NCBI GenBank assembly: GCA_017513245.1
Contig: JAFXGK010000007.1
Coordinates: forward strand, 186,001 to 250,000
Length of the DNA: 64,000 nt
Direction of reading: 5' to 3'
DNA from: Clostridia bacterium
GTDB lineage: Bacteria > Bacillota > Clostridia > Oscillospirales > Acutalibacteraceae
Part shown: positions 48,282 through 58,512 of the stretch, piece after piece
How positions within the stretch are numbered: the first letter of the stretch is position 1
Layout: every line of letters starts with the position of its first letter
Notes under the pieces: generated by a model
Database searches by the model: none
Seen by the model: the letters and a program-made list of their open reading frames with translations, nothing else
What the model was told of the DNA's origin: nothing
Position numbers and translations under genes: made by a program

Positions 48282-49826
48282 TTAGGCCTTTTCGGCGCAT
48301 TCTGCCTTAACGGCATCATAGCTGTCGACGAGGTCTTTTTCGGGGGCCTTGGTAAGAAGGCTTACAATAACGATGGCCAAAACGCCTACGATGAATGCGG
48401 GCAGAAGCTCATAGATATCGAGCCAGGTACCCTTGAAGGCGGTGCGAACGACGAACTTCCAAACGAATACGGTGATACCGCCGCCGAGCATACCTGCAAG
48501 TGCGCCCCACTTATTAGCGCGCTTCCAGAAGAGAGCAGCCAGCATAACGGGACCGAATGCTGCGCCGAAACCTGCCCAAGCGAAGGAAACGATGGTGAAT
48601 ACCGAGCTGTTGGGGTCGAGCGCGAGGAATACTGCGATTACCGAAATGAGGATAACCGAAACTCGAGCGAGAATAAACATAGTTTTCTTTGAAAGCTTCA
48701 GGCCGAAGGTTTCGCAAAGCAGATTTTGCGAAATCGAAGAAGAGGCGGCAAGCAACTGAGAATCGGCGGTCGACATTGTAGAAGCCAGGATACCTGCGAG
48801 GATAGCACCTGCGGTAATCGAAGGAACGAGACCGTACTTGCTTAAAACGTTTGAAATATCAACGATAACGGTTTCTGCGTGGGTGGCACTCTCGTAGGGG
48901 CCGATAATGCCGTTCTTCATAAGGGTGTAGCCGATAACGCCGATGAGTACGGCAACAGCCATCGAAATAACAACCCAAACGCTGGCAACGCGGCGAGATG
49001 TCTTAAGTTTGTTTTTGTCCTCAATGGCCATAAAGCGGAGGAGAATGTGGGGCATACCGAAGTAGCCGAGACCCCAAGCAAGGGTGGAAGCAACGGGCAG
49101 AGCGCCGTAGCTGCCGGCAGTTCCTGCCGCAACGTTGTGGCCGCGGAAGAGGTCCATAAAGCCGTCGAGCGAGCCAACGTTATCGAACACCTGACCAAAG
49201 CCGCCTGCGATGCCCTCGCCGAAGCCAACGACAACGAAGAGAGCAATGGTCATAATAATGCTCTGAATAAAGTCGGTGGTGGAGGCAGCAAGGAAGCCGC
49301 CGAGTGTGCAATAAAGAACGATAACTGCGGCCGAGAGCACCATTGCGAGAGTATAGTCCATTCCGAAGAAGCTTGCGAAAAGCTTGCCGCAGGCCGCAAA
49401 GCCCGAAGCGGTATAGGGAATGAAGAATACGGCAATAAATACTGCCGAGATGAGCGTAAGGATGTGGGCCTTATCGCCAAAACGCTTGGCGAAGAAATCG
49501 GGCAGGGTGAAGGCGTCGATTTTGCTGCTGTAAACGCGAAGACGCTTGGCAACAAACAGCCAGTTTAAATATGTACCTACGGCAAGACCGATAGCGGTCC
49601 AGGAAGCCTCGGCAAGGCCGCCCATTAAAGCAACGGCGGGCAGACCCATAAGCAGCCATCCGCTCATATCGGAGGCCTCGGCGCTCATCGCCGTAACCAG
49701 CGGTCCTAATTTTCTGCCGCCGAGATAGAAATCGGAGGTGTTTTTGTTTTTCTTCGAATAAAAGAATCCGATTACTACCATGCCTACGAGGTAAACGGCA
49801 ATGGTAATCATAATTGCTGTTGACAT
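48282..49826 (-). CDS. putP: Sodium/proline symporter PutP
   Basis: A 514-residue sodium:solute symporter (SSF) with about 13 membrane segments. YLGGRKLGPLVTAMSAEASDMSGWLLMGLP (key SAEASDMSGWLLMG) near residue 40 and GLGYFGMPHILLRFMAI near 230 are PutP signatures, as is the sodium-site region ILASTMSTADSQLLAASS (key STADSQLL). It fits the proline peptidase nearby. Own promoter at 49861-49889. Confidence 0.95.
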   Translation of the reverse strand: MSTAIMITIAVYLVGMVVIGFFYSKKNKNTSDFYLGGRKLGPLVTAMSAEASDMSGWLLMGLPAVALMGGLAEASWTAIGLAVGTYLNWLFVAKRLRVYSSKIDAFTLPDFFAKRFGDKAHILTLISAVFIAVFFIPYTASGFAACGKLFASFFGMDYTLAMVLSAAVIVLYCTLGGFLAASTTDFIQSIIMTIALFVVVGFGEGIAGGFGQVFDNVGSLDGFMDLFRGHNVAAGTAGSYGALPVASTLAWGLGYFGMPHILLRFMAIEDKNKLKTSRRVASVWVVISMAVAVLIGVIGYTLMKNGIIGPYESATHAETVIVDISNVLSKYGLVPSITAGAILAGILASTMSTADSQLLAASSSISQNLLCETFGLKLSKKTMFILARVSVILISVIAVFLALDPNSSVFTIVSFAWAGFGAAFGPVMLAALFWKRANKWGALAGMLGGGITVFVWKFVVRTAFKGTWLDIYELLPAFIVGVLAIVIVSLLTKAPEKDLVDSYDAVKAECAEKA

Positions 49827-49860
49827 TTTGGTTTTTCCCCTTCAAAAAAATATATATCGT

Positions 49861-49889
49861 AGTATACCACAAAAAGAGAAATACTGCAA
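49861..49889 (-). promoter_or_regulatory. Promoter of putP
   Basis: TTGCAG (49889-49884), 17 bases, TATACT (49866-49861) on the minus strand. Confidence 0.75.
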
Positions 49890-50048
49890 CTGCTTATTTT
49901 AACAATTTACACCGCTGAAACGCCACCGCACAAAATATAAAAAATTAAGCCAAGCGCCTTAATTTTTAATTAAATAAGGCAAATGACTTAATAAAATTAA
50001 GTTTTAGGGTCGATTAAGCAAAAATCGGCAGATTTTTAACAAAATTTA
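49890..50048. other. A/T-rich upstream region of glnN with repeated TTAAG motifs
   Basis: No gene. Inverted pairs AAATTAAG/CTTAATTT (49942-49965) and CTTAAT/ATTAAG (49987-50001) repeat the same core. They may be sites for a nitrogen or other regulator of glnN, or simply A/T-rich sequence; no known GlnR-type TGTNAN7TNACA site was seen. Confidence 0.4.
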
Positions 50049-50078
50049 TTGACTTGCCGCCGCGAAAGGGCATATACT
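50049..50078 (+). promoter_or_regulatory. Promoter of glnN
   Basis: TTGACT (50049-50054), 18 bases, TATACT (50073-50078). Confidence 0.75.
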
Positions 50079-50140
50079 ATTGACTATCGTTAAAAAAGTA
50101 TTTATTATATAAATAAGTATATATCCACGGAGGTATAGGA

Positions 50141-52228
50141 ATGTCAATGATTGAAGAAATGTTCGGCAGTATGGTGTTTAACGATGCCGTAATGAAGGAG
50201 CGTTTGTCGCCCGAGGTGTATGAAAACTTTATGCACATCGTAAACGACGGCCGCGAGCTCGATAAGGGCACCGCTAACGAAATTGCCGCCGCAATGAAGG
50301 ACTGGGCAATTGAAAAGGGAGCTACCCACTTTACGCATTGGTTCCAGCCCATGACCGGCATAACCGCCGAAAAACACGACAGTTTTATATCTCCGGCAGA
50401 GGATGGCGGCGTAATGATGGAGTTTTCGGGCAAGGAGCTCATAAAGGGCGAGCCTGATGCATCTTCCTTCCCGTCGGGCGGCCTGAGAGCAACTTTTGAG
50501 GCCCGCGGCTACACCGCATGGGATCCCACCTCGCACGCCTTCGTAAAGGACGATACACTCTGCATTCCTACTGCATTCTGTTCCTATGGTGGCGAAGCAC
50601 TCGACCGCAAGACCCCTCTGCTTCGCTCGATGGAGGTAATAAGTGATAAGGCTCTGCGCATAGTAAAACTCTTTGGTATGGACGACGTTAAGAGCGTTCG
50701 CGTTGAGGTTGGCGCCGAGCAGGAATATTTCCTTATTGATAAAAAGTACTACAAATCCCGTAAAGACCTTACCTATTGCGGCCGTACCCTTATGGGCGGA
50801 CGTCCGCCTAAGGGTCAGGAAATGGATGACCACTATTTCGGCGCTATCAAGCCGCGCGTCAAGAGTTTTATGAACGAGCTCGACCGCGAACTTTGGAAAC
50901 TTGGCGTTGTAGCTAAGACCGAGCATAACGAGGCGGCTCCCGCACAGCACGAGCTTGCCCCCGTATATTCAAACGTAAACGATGCCTGCGACCAGAATCA
51001 GCTCATCATGGAAATGATGAAGAAGACGGCGCAGAACCACGACCTCGTGTGTCTTTTGCACGAAAAGCCCTTCAAGGGTGTAAACGGAAGCGGCAAGCAC
51101 AACAACTGGTCTATAGCAACCGATACGGGCGTTAACCTCTTAAAGCCGGGCAAAAATCCGCAGGACAACAAACTTTTCCTGCTTGTTTTATCGGCCGTTA
51201 TCCGCGCAGTGGACGAGTATCAGGGCCTTTTGCGTGCCACCGTGGCTACCCCCGGTAACGATCATCGTCTGGGCGCGAACGAAGCGCCTCCGGCCATCGT
51301 TTCCATCTTCCTCGGCACACAGCTCACCGATATACTCGAGGCTATCGAGGCAGGTGAGGATTACCGTGGCGAAAAGATGCCCGAGGTGGAAACGGGAACA
51401 CACTTCCTGCCTCATTTCCGCAAGGACACTACCGACCGTAACCGTACCTCGCCCCTTGCATTTACGGGTAATAAATTTGAGTTCCGTATGCTGGGCTCCA
51501 ACCACTCAATAACCGAGCCCAACGTTATCCTTAATACCATCGTCAGCAGTGTTTTTGATGATTTTGCTGACCGTCTTGAGGGCGCAGAGGACTTTGAAGC
51601 AGCCGTGCTCGAGGTTATCCGCGATACCTATAAGAATCACAAGCGCATAGTATTTAACGGCGACGGATATTCCGAAGAATGGAAAAAAGAGGCCGCCGAG
51701 CGCGGATTACTTAACCTTGAATCGACCGTTGACGCCCTGCCGCTTTACATTGAGGACAAGACGGTTGAGGTATTCACAAAGTACGGAATTCTCACACGCG
51801 CCGAGCTTGAATCTCGCTACGAAATTATGCTCGAAAATTACTGCAAGGTCATTAATATCGAGGCTCTTACCATGCTCGATATGGTTAAGAAGGACGTTAT
51901 GCCTGCCGTAAGCGCCTACACCGCCAAGCTTGCCGATAATATCGCCAAGAAAAGGGCTGCTAAGGTAAACTGCAGTTGGCGTCTTGAGGAAGGCCTGCTT
52001 AAGAAACTTTCCTACCACGCCGACCGCGTATACGACGGTGTTGAACGTCTTGAAGAGGCAGTTTCGTCGGTTAAGGTTGCGGGAGAACTCAAGATCGCCC
52101 GTTACTACCGCGATATCGTGCTCTCGGCTATGGAAGACCTGCGAATCGACGTTGACGAAATCGAGATGAATATGTCGGCTGTTGATTGGCCGTATTCTTC
52201 TTATGGTCAGCTTCTGTTTGATATCTAA
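50141..52228 (+). CDS. glnN: Glutamine synthetase type III (GlnN)
   Basis: A 695-residue type III glutamine synthetase, making glutamine from glutamate, ammonia and ATP. The length and motifs fit GSIII rather than GSI: FGSMVFNDAVMKERL at the N-terminus, THFTHWFQPMTG, VGAEQEYFLIDK, AKTEHNEAAPAQHELAP, GSGKHNNWSIATDTG, APPAIVSIFLG and NRTSPLAFTGNKFEFRM. An AGGAGGT-like GGAGGT site precedes the ATG. Monocistronic with its own promoter and terminator. Confidence 0.97.
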   Translation: MSMIEEMFGSMVFNDAVMKERLSPEVYENFMHIVNDGRELDKGTANEIAAAMKDWAIEKGATHFTHWFQPMTGITAEKHDSFISPAEDGGVMMEFSGKELIKGEPDASSFPSGGLRATFEARGYTAWDPTSHAFVKDDTLCIPTAFCSYGGEALDRKTPLLRSMEVISDKALRIVKLFGMDDVKSVRVEVGAEQEYFLIDKKYYKSRKDLTYCGRTLMGGRPPKGQEMDDHYFGAIKPRVKSFMNELDRELWKLGVVAKTEHNEAAPAQHELAPVYSNVNDACDQNQLIMEMMKKTAQNHDLVCLLHEKPFKGVNGSGKHNNWSIATDTGVNLLKPGKNPQDNKLFLLVLSAVIRAVDEYQGLLRATVATPGNDHRLGANEAPPAIVSIFLGTQLTDILEAIEAGEDYRGEKMPEVETGTHFLPHFRKDTTDRNRTSPLAFTGNKFEFRMLGSNHSITEPNVILNTIVSSVFDDFADRLEGAEDFEAAVLEVIRDTYKNHKRIVFNGDGYSEEWKKEAAERGLLNLESTVDALPLYIEDKTVEVFTKYGILTRAELESRYEIMLENYCKVINIEALTMLDMVKKDVMPAVSAYTAKLADNIAKKRAAKVNCSWRLEEGLLKKLSYHADRVYDGVERLEEAVSSVKVAGELKIARYYRDIVLSAMEDLRIDVDEIEMNMSAVDWPYSSYGQLLFDI

Positions 52229-52233
52229 ATAAA

Positions 52234-52270
52234 GTACGCCCCCGAGTAAAAACTCGGAGGCGTATTTTTT
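52234..52270 (+). terminator. Terminator of glnN
   Basis: TACGCC-CCGAGT / ACTCGG-GGCGTA with loop AAAA, then TTTTTT; it reaches the stop of the convergent YhaN-like gene. Confidence 0.88.
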
Positions 52271-54473
52271 ATTTCATATTAACTACGTTGGCGCCGTTTT
52301 CTGCCGCCAATTCCTTAAAATAACCGTGGCAGGTGAAAAGCAATACCTGATTTTCCCTTGCGTAATCGGCCAGAAAACGCGTTGCCTCGGCTGCGCGGGT
52401 ATCGTCGTACTGCATCAGCACGTCGTCGAGCAGCAGGGGAAGCTGATGATCGCCGCCCGTAAGTTTGGCTACCGCCAATCGCAGACAAAGCTCAGCCTGA
52501 TCGCCGCTGCCGTCGCTTAAAAATTCTGCCGAGTAGGGAACTGTGCCGTTCTCGCTTACCGTAAGCATAAAGTCGTTAGAAACAGCCACGCGGCCGTGCT
52601 TGCTGCCCGTCAATCGCTCGAAAAGCTCGCTTGTGAGGCGGTTAAGCTCGGGCGCAAAGTTGCTGCGCATTTCATCATATGCCTCGTCGAGCATCTCGCC
52701 GGCCAGCAAAAGTGCGTCGTAGTGCGCCTTTTGGGCGCCAAAAGCGCGGTTTGCGTCGCGAAGTTCAATTTCCAAAACTCCGATTCCGCGCGTGCGTCTG
52801 AGCAGTTCTTCGGTCTCGGTGCGAAGTCGCTCGGCCGCCGCGTGAGAGCGATTGATTTTAGCGTCCAGGGCGCGAATTTCCTCGTCGTATTCGGCGGTGG
52901 AAAGCAGTTCCTCATCGCCGTCGTCAGCGAGAATGTCGTTTATTTCCTTAAGCGAAAGGTCCTTGTGGGGGCTTTCCGTGAGCCAGTCTTTAAGGGCGTT
53001 TAGTTTTTCGAAAGCACTTTTTAACCTTGCCAGCTCGCCGCGAAGGTCACCGTCTGCGTTGCCGAGAAGCACGCGGGCCTCGTTTTCAAGTCGCGCGGAC
53101 TCGTCGGTCTTTTCACGTATCTCCTCGCGCAGCTTGTTTTGCTCGTTTTCGGCCTTTTTATGCCCTTCGTCGGATAGTTTTTTACGCTCGCGAAGGACAA
53201 GATAATCGTCGTTTAAGCGCTTTTTTTCGGCTTCAAGGTCGCTTTTTTTGCGCTCGGTCAAGAGCCGTTCGCGAGCTATATCAGCCTCGGCCTTGGCCCT
53301 TTTGACGTGCGAGGTAATACCTAAAACGGCAAAGAGCACGGCCGGCGCTAAAAGCGCCAGAAAAACAAGGCTTGCGGCGGCGCCTGCGGCCGCTGCCGCA
53401 GCGAATAAAAATGCCAGTATAAAGTTCATACCGTTGCCGGACGGAGAGGGAGATTCCTCGCTCGGTTTTTCAAACTCCGCCAGCCTTCGGTTTATCTCTT
53501 CGATGTCATTTAGTATCAATTCGAGTTTTTCCGAAATACCGTCGTCGGCGGGAGAAGCATCGTCGCGCAGAAGCGATTTTTTTGCCTCGGCTTCAGCCGA
53601 AATAAGAGAAGCCGTATGTAACTTCTTTTCTGCTGTGGCAAGACCCTCGGGAGTAACAATGGAAAGCGTTTTTTCCAGTTCTGCCGCCGCGGCTCGCCTT
53701 GAAAGTTCGGCTCTAAGCTCGGCCTTTTTCTCTTTTTGCGCGCTCTGTGCCGAAAGCGAAGAAAGCCGTTTTTTCTCAGCCTCGAGTTCGGCTATTTCGC
53801 CCTCGATTTCCAAAAGGCTTGCGTCGTTTTGTTTGCGTCGGGCCTCTATATCGAAGGCGGCTCTTTTTTCGTTTTCGAGCTCGTCGATTTTTTGTGATAA
53901 TCGGTCGGCGGTGCCCACCTTTCGGCGGGTGAAAATACTGCCTGCGGCATTTTCAATGCGGTCTTTTACGGTATTATAGTCCTCAGCTCCGTCATCCGAA
54001 AATGCAAGGCTTGCCAAGCGGGCCGAAAGCTCACGGCTGCCGTCCTGCGCAGGGGTGAACTGGCTTATAAATATGCTGCGTTCAAAGGCGGCACAGCTCA
54101 TGCCGAACAGCACTTCGCCAACCTCGCCCTCAAGCTCTACGGGTTTGCCGCTTACTTGGTCAATAAGCGATACCTTATCGCTCTTTTGGGTTTTGCCGAA
54201 TTGCTTCGAAAGCAGATATTCTCTGCCCTCGTGGGTGAACTGAACCTCGCCCCCCATACGGTCGCCCGAAAAGGGGGTGAAACGGCGGCGAAGGTTTATA
54301 AACAGGTCGCCTGCCTTGGTGCCGCTGCCGTAAAACATAAGGCGTAAAAATGAAAGAACTGTGGTTTTTCCGTCCTCGTTTTGTCCAAAGATAAGGTTGA
54401 GCCCGTCGCTGAAATCGAGCGTAAAATCGGAAAGTCCGCCAAAGCGGTCGATTTTGATTTTATTAATCTTCAT
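52269..54473 (-). CDS. YhaN/SbcC-like AAA ATPase with long coiled coils
   Basis: About 734 residues in SMC-like layout. The N-terminal ATP-binding half has LNLIFGQNEDGKTTVLSFLR (Walker A GQNEDGKTT) and the C-terminal half QAELCLRLAVAKL and LPLLLDDVLMQYDD (signature and Walker B). Between are long Glu/Lys/Ala-rich coiled coils and one hydrophobic patch (FILAFLFAAAAAAGAAASLVFLALLAP) like YhaN proteins, which are membrane-associated. Start at 54473 within the end of the nuclease gene. Likely a DNA-end processing partner of the phosphoesterase. Confidence 0.9.
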   Translation of the reverse strand: MKINKIKIDRFGGLSDFTLDFSDGLNLIFGQNEDGKTTVLSFLRLMFYGSGTKAGDLFINLRRRFTPFSGDRMGGEVQFTHEGREYLLSKQFGKTQKSDKVSLIDQVSGKPVELEGEVGEVLFGMSCAAFERSIFISQFTPAQDGSRELSARLASLAFSDDGAEDYNTVKDRIENAAGSIFTRRKVGTADRLSQKIDELENEKRAAFDIEARRKQNDASLLEIEGEIAELEAEKKRLSSLSAQSAQKEKKAELRAELSRRAAAAELEKTLSIVTPEGLATAEKKLHTASLISAEAEAKKSLLRDDASPADDGISEKLELILNDIEEINRRLAEFEKPSEESPSPSGNGMNFILAFLFAAAAAAGAAASLVFLALLAPAVLFAVLGITSHVKRAKAEADIARERLLTERKKSDLEAEKKRLNDDYLVLRERKKLSDEGHKKAENEQNKLREEIREKTDESARLENEARVLLGNADGDLRGELARLKSAFEKLNALKDWLTESPHKDLSLKEINDILADDGDEELLSTAEYDEEIRALDAKINRSHAAAERLRTETEELLRRTRGIGVLEIELRDANRAFGAQKAHYDALLLAGEMLDEAYDEMRSNFAPELNRLTSELFERLTGSKHGRVAVSNDFMLTVSENGTVPYSAEFLSDGSGDQAELCLRLAVAKLTGGDHQLPLLLDDVLMQYDDTRAAEATRFLADYARENQVLLFTCHGYFKELAAENGANVVNMK

Positions 54474-55548
54474 CGACTGTAAGCCCCCTTCCTGCAAAGG
54501 CCGCAAGGCCAATTCTCAGGGCCGCAACGGCCGCTTCACGCCGGTCGCCCGAAAGCGATTCGATTTTATTTAACATCTTATCGGTGAAAAATCCCTTAAG
54601 GGTTTGCTCCTTGCGAAGCAGTTCAAGGTTTTCCTTTGGGTAGGTGCGGTTTTTTATGCGCAGGAAAAACACCTCATTCTCCAGCGCGGCAAGCATACGT
54701 TCGCGGTCGGGAGAGAAGGTGCACTCACCGTTTAAAATAATCTTTACCATATCATTTTTATAGGGCGCAATGAGTTCGGAAAGATGACGTAAAAGCTCAC
54801 TCTCAACGGCAAAATCACCCGCGTTTACGGCAATTTCGCGGTACATACGTCCGCAAAGTTTTGTAAAACCGAGGTCGGCTCCTGCTGCCGAAACGGTACC
54901 CGAAATTACGCCGTGTTCGCCGATTTCGTCAAATCCTAAAGGCTCAACACTGCCGCTATAGGCATAGCAAACGCGACCTGCGTACAAAATACCGCTGTAG
55001 GCGTGTACGTGGCCGAGGGCAACATAGTCCATTCCGGTGTTTTCCAACGCGGCGGCGGTTAAGGGGTTATAGGGGCCGCCGAAGATATCACCGTGCACGA
55101 GCAGAATGTTTGCCTTGCCGTCGCGCTCGGCGCGTGGGAGCGAAAAGGCGGCTTCATACGGCTCGCAAAAGGGAATGCCGTATATTCTGGCATCCGGCAG
55201 TTCTATGCATTCGGCCTTATTAAATATGTGAACGTTATCACTCCACTGCTCCGTATAGGGCGAGGAGGGGGTAAGATAATCGTGGTTTCCTGCTGCTATA
55301 AAAACCTGCGTTTCGGGAATGCTTGCAAAGCAGTCCTTGACGAAGGCTGTTTCCGATTCTCCGGGGCAGGGAATATCAAAAAGGTCGCCTGCTACCAGCA
55401 AAACGTCGGCGCCGATTTCACGGCAGTGCCGTGTAACCGAGAGAAGACCGTTTTGCACCTCGGCGCTGCGGCGCGCAGAGTTTGCCCCCAAAAGTGAGGA
55501 ACGAACGCCTATGTGCAGGTCGGCGCAATGAACGATTTTTAGCGGCAC
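54463..55548 (-). CDS. SbcD/YhaO-like DNA exonuclease (metallophosphoesterase)
   Basis: A protein of about 361 residues with the five phosphoesterase motifs: HCADLHIG, LVAGDLFD, AAGNHDYL, LVHGDIFGG and ALGHVHAYS. This is the Mre11/SbcD nuclease set. The start GTG 55548 has GGAGGTGAT upstream. It overlaps the ATPase gene by 11 bases, giving a two-gene SbcCD/YhaNO-type repair operon. Confidence 0.92.
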   Translation of the reverse strand: MPLKIVHCADLHIGVRSSLLGANSARRSAEVQNGLLSVTRHCREIGADVLLVAGDLFDIPCPGESETAFVKDCFASIPETQVFIAAGNHDYLTPSSPYTEQWSDNVHIFNKAECIELPDARIYGIPFCEPYEAAFSLPRAERDGKANILLVHGDIFGGPYNPLTAAALENTGMDYVALGHVHAYSGILYAGRVCYAYSGSVEPLGFDEIGEHGVISGTVSAAGADLGFTKLCGRMYREIAVNAGDFAVESELLRHLSELIAPYKNDMVKIILNGECTFSPDRERMLAALENEVFFLRIKNRTYPKENLELLRKEQTLKGFFTDKMLNKIESLSGDRREAAVAALRIGLAAFAGRGLTVDED

Positions 55549-55615
55549 GGATATCACCTCCGAGTGTTTTTATAAAATAATTTTAACATTACGCCGCCCG
55601 TTTGGCAAGAAATTA

Positions 55616-55644
55616 TTGCCTAATTTGATTTATTAGTATATAAT
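55616..55644 (+). promoter_or_regulatory. Promoter of the DUF951-prfA-tsaC-coaE operon
   Basis: TTGCCT (55616-55621), 17 bases, TATAAT (55639-55644), 31 bases before the first ATG. Confidence 0.75.
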
Positions 55645-55675
55645 TACAATGAGATAATATGTTTGGAGTGAGAAT

Positions 55676-55867
55676 ATGGATGTTCGCGTAGGCGATATTC
55701 TCAAAATGAAGAAAAAGCATCCCTGCGGAAGCGACTGTTTTTCGGTGCTTCGCATAGGTATGGATTTTAAGCTTCGCTGTGTGGGTTGCGGCCGCGAGGT
55801 TATGGTGCCGCGTGCCAAGGCGGAGAAAAACATAAAGCGCATAGAGAGGGAGAATGACAATGTTTGA
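55676..55867 (+). CDS. DUF951 family small protein
   Basis: A 63-residue protein matching DUF951: [31 protein letters not shown] (key KKxHPCG) and [20 protein letters not shown]. The Cys positions suggest metal binding; function unknown. GGAG lies eight bases before the ATG. Its stop overlaps prfA, as in many Firmicutes. Confidence 0.92.
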   Translation: MDVRVGDILKMKKKHPCGSDCFSVLRIGMDFKLRCVGCGREVMVPRAKAEKNIKRIERENDNV

Positions 55868-56933
55868 TAAATTAAAGGCGGTTGAAGCGCGCTTTGAGGA
55901 GATAGGCGAACTGCTGATGGACCCTGCCGTTGTATCGGATCAGGAGCAGTACAAAAAGCTTATGAAAGAGCATAAGCAGCTGTCGCCGGTTGTAGAAAAA
56001 TTCCGCGAGTACTCGGCCGCGAAGAAGGCCGAAGAGGAAGCACTTTTGCTGCTTGATGACAGTTCGCTCGATAAGGACTTTAAAGAACTGGCCGAAGAGG
56101 AACTTCGCGAGGCCAAGCAGACGCAGGAAACCTGCGCTGAGGAGCTTAAGGTGCTTCTGCTTCCGCGCGACCCCAACGATGATAAAAACGTAATTATAGA
56201 AATTCGCGGCGGCGCAGGCGGCGAGGAGGCAGCCCTCTTTGCAGGCAGTCTTATGCGTATGTACTCCATGTACGCCGAGTCTAAGCGCTGGAAGGTAGAA
56301 ATTATGGGCGGAAACGAAACCGAGCTCGGCGGCTGGAAAGAAGTCAGCTTTATGATTGAGGGCGAGGGTGCTTATTCCCGCTTTAAATACGAAAGCGGCG
56401 TTCACCGCGTTCAGCGTGTTCCCGAAACCGAAACGTCGGGCCGTATTCATACCTCGACCGTAACGGTTGCGGTTTTACCCGAGGCCGAGGATGTTGAGGT
56501 TGAAATTAACCCTGCTGACCTGCAGATCGATACCTACCGTGCAGGCGGTGCCGGCGGACAGCACGTTAACAAAACCGAGTCGGCCATCCGCATAACCCAC
56601 CTTCCCACCGGACTTGTGGTTGAATGTCAGGATGAGCGAAGCCAGCACAAGAATAAGGACAAAGCTATGAAGGTGCTTCGTTCGCGTCTTTACGAGCGTA
56701 TGCTCTCGGAGCAGACCGAGGCTATCGCTTCCGACCGTCGCGCACAGGTCGGCACAGGTGACCGAAGCGAGCGTATCCGCACCTACAACTATCCTCAGGG
56801 CCGCGTAACCGACCACAGAATAGGACTTACGCTTTATAAAATCGAGCAGATATTAAACGGCGACTTAGACGAGGTAATCGATTCGCTCATTACCTTCTAC
56901 CGCGCCGAAATGCTAAAGGCAGAGAACGAATAA
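55860..56933 (+). CDS. prfA: Peptide chain release factor 1
   Basis: About 357 residues. Decodes UAA and UAG and triggers peptide release on the ribosome. The GGQ loop is in [17 protein letters not shown], and the codon-recognition PxT-type segment lies in [20 protein letters not shown] (key PET). The ATG at 55860 is preferred over that at 55854 because GGGAG is then seven bases upstream. Confidence 0.97.
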   Translation: MFDKLKAVEARFEEIGELLMDPAVVSDQEQYKKLMKEHKQLSPVVEKFREYSAAKKAEEEALLLLDDSSLDKDFKELAEEELREAKQTQETCAEELKVLLLPRDPNDDKNVIIEIRGGAGGEEAALFAGSLMRMYSMYAESKRWKVEIMGGNETELGGWKEVSFMIEGEGAYSRFKYESGVHRVQRVPETETSGRIHTSTVTVAVLPEAEDVEVEINPADLQIDTYRAGGAGGQHVNKTESAIRITHLPTGLVVECQDERSQHKNKDKAMKVLRSRLYERMLSEQTEAIASDRRAQVGTGDRSERIRTYNYPQGRVTDHRIGLTLYKIEQILNGDLDEVIDSLITFYRAEMLKAENE

Positions 56934-57937
56934 TGATAACAAAAAGATTGCCCGAAAACAGTGAGGGCATCGCCGAAGCCGCCCGCATTTTAAAGGCAGG
57001 TGGCATAGTTGCAATCCCGACCGAAACGGTGTACGGCCTTGCTGCCGACGCACGCAACGTCGCGGCAGTGGAAAAGGTGTTTGTGGCAAAGGGACGTCCG
57101 CAGGATAATCCGCTTATCGTGCACATAAGCGATATCGAAATGCTTCGTACCGTTGCTGCCGATATACCCAAAGAGGCGTATAGGCTGGCCGAGCGTTTTT
57201 GGCCCGGTCCGCTCACTATGGTGCTGCCGCGTGACGAAAGCATCCCTGCTTGCGTATCGGCGGGACTTTCTACCGTTGCTGTAAGAATGCCGTCACACGA
57301 GATTGCGCATAATATAATCAAAGAGTCGGGTCTGCCGCTTGCGGCGCCGTCGGCCAACGTTTCGGGCTCGCCGAGCCCCACGAAGGCCACACACGTGCTG
57401 GAGGACCTCGACGGAAAGATAGATGCCGTAGTAATGTCGGGCGACTGCGCGGTTGGAGTAGAATCAACCGTAGTTACCCTATGTACGGTTCCGCCGCGAC
57501 TTTTGCGTCCGGGCGGCGTAACGGTGGACGAACTGAAAGAAGTTCTTCCCACCCTTGCGGTCGACCCTGCGGTTCTCGCAGAACCCGAGGAGGGCAAGCC
57601 GGTAGCAAGCCCGGGCATGAAATATAAGCACTACTCGCCCAAAAGCGACGTTATAATGGTCTGCGGCGAGGGCTTTGCGGATTTTGTTAATTCAAAGCCC
57701 GATTGCGGAGCGCTCTGCTTTAGTGAAGAGGCAGGGGATATTGATTGTCCCCACGTTGTATACGGCAGCGAGAAAAATCCCGAAACCCTTGCGGAAGGAC
57801 TGTTTTCTGCCCTTCGCGAGGCCGATACTTTAGGTGCCGATACTGTGTATGCTCACGCCCCGAAAACCGACGGCGTGGGACTTGCGGTGTATAACCGCCT
57901 TATCCGTGCGGCAGGCTTTAAGGTGATGGAATTATGA
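56933..57937 (+). CDS. tsaC: L-threonylcarbamoyladenylate synthase (Sua5 type)
   Basis: A 334-residue protein: N-terminal YrdC domain (GGIVAIPTETVYGLAADARN, key PTETVYGL; KGRPQDNPLIVHI; APSANVSGSPSPT) and a C-terminal Sua5 domain starting SPGMKYKHYSPKSDV. It makes threonylcarbamoyl-AMP for the t6A37 tRNA modification. ATG overlaps the prfA stop (TAATG). Confidence 0.95.
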   Translation: MITKRLPENSEGIAEAARILKAGGIVAIPTETVYGLAADARNVAAVEKVFVAKGRPQDNPLIVHISDIEMLRTVAADIPKEAYRLAERFWPGPLTMVLPRDESIPACVSAGLSTVAVRMPSHEIAHNIIKESGLPLAAPSANVSGSPSPTKATHVLEDLDGKIDAVVMSGDCAVGVESTVVTLCTVPPRLLRPGGVTVDELKEVLPTLAVDPAVLAEPEEGKPVASPGMKYKHYSPKSDVIMVCGEGFADFVNSKPDCGALCFSEEAGDIDCPHVVYGSEKNPETLAEGLFSALREADTLGADTVYAHAPKTDGVGLAVYNRLIRAAGFKVMEL

Positions 57938-58512
57938 AAAAAATAATAGGGCTTACGGGTCCTACCGGCTCGGGCAAGAGCACCTTCGGCAGCGTTGCCG
58001 AAAAGGTGGGAATACGCGTAATTAACTGTGACGCTGTTGCAAAGGCCGTCTCCCAAAAGGCGGAGATTATGGCGGCGCTGGCAAAGCAGTTTGGTCAGGA
58101 TATAATAAAGGACGGTGCACTGCTTCGACCTCTTCTGGCCGAGCGCGCATTCAGCTCGCCCGACAATACCGAAAAATTGAATAAAATTATGCTTCCTGCC
58201 GTCGTAAATGAAATCAAGTCGATGCTTGGGGACGACACGGTAATCCTCGACGCCCCCACGCTTTATGAAAGCGGACTGGACTCGGAGTGCGATACGGTGG
58301 TTGCCGTGCTGGCAAGTGAGAAATTACGAAAAGAGCGTATAACCGAGCGCGACAGCCTAACCGATAAGGCGGCCAAGCGTCGCCTTTCGGCCGCCAAGCC
58401 CGACAGCTTTTTCGAAGGCCGCGCCGATTACGTTATTTATAACGACGGTGACGAGCAGGAATTTAAAACCAAGACAATTGCGCTTTTGCGTGAAATAACG
58501 GAGGAAAATTAG
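57934..58512 (+). CDS. coaE: Dephospho-CoA kinase
   Basis: A 192-residue kinase, the last step of coenzyme A synthesis. P-loop GLTGPTGSGKSTF, then VINCDAVAKAV, LNKIMLPAVVNEI, VILDAPTLYESGLD and a lid with RKERITERDSL. Overlaps tsaC by four bases. Confidence 0.95.
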   Translation: MKKIIGLTGPTGSGKSTFGSVAEKVGIRVINCDAVAKAVSQKAEIMAALAKQFGQDIIKDGALLRPLLAERAFSSPDNTEKLNKIMLPAVVNEIKSMLGDDTVILDAPTLYESGLDSECDTVVAVLASEKLRKERITERDSLTDKAAKRRLSAAKPDSFFEGRADYVIYNDGDEQEFKTKTIALLREITEEN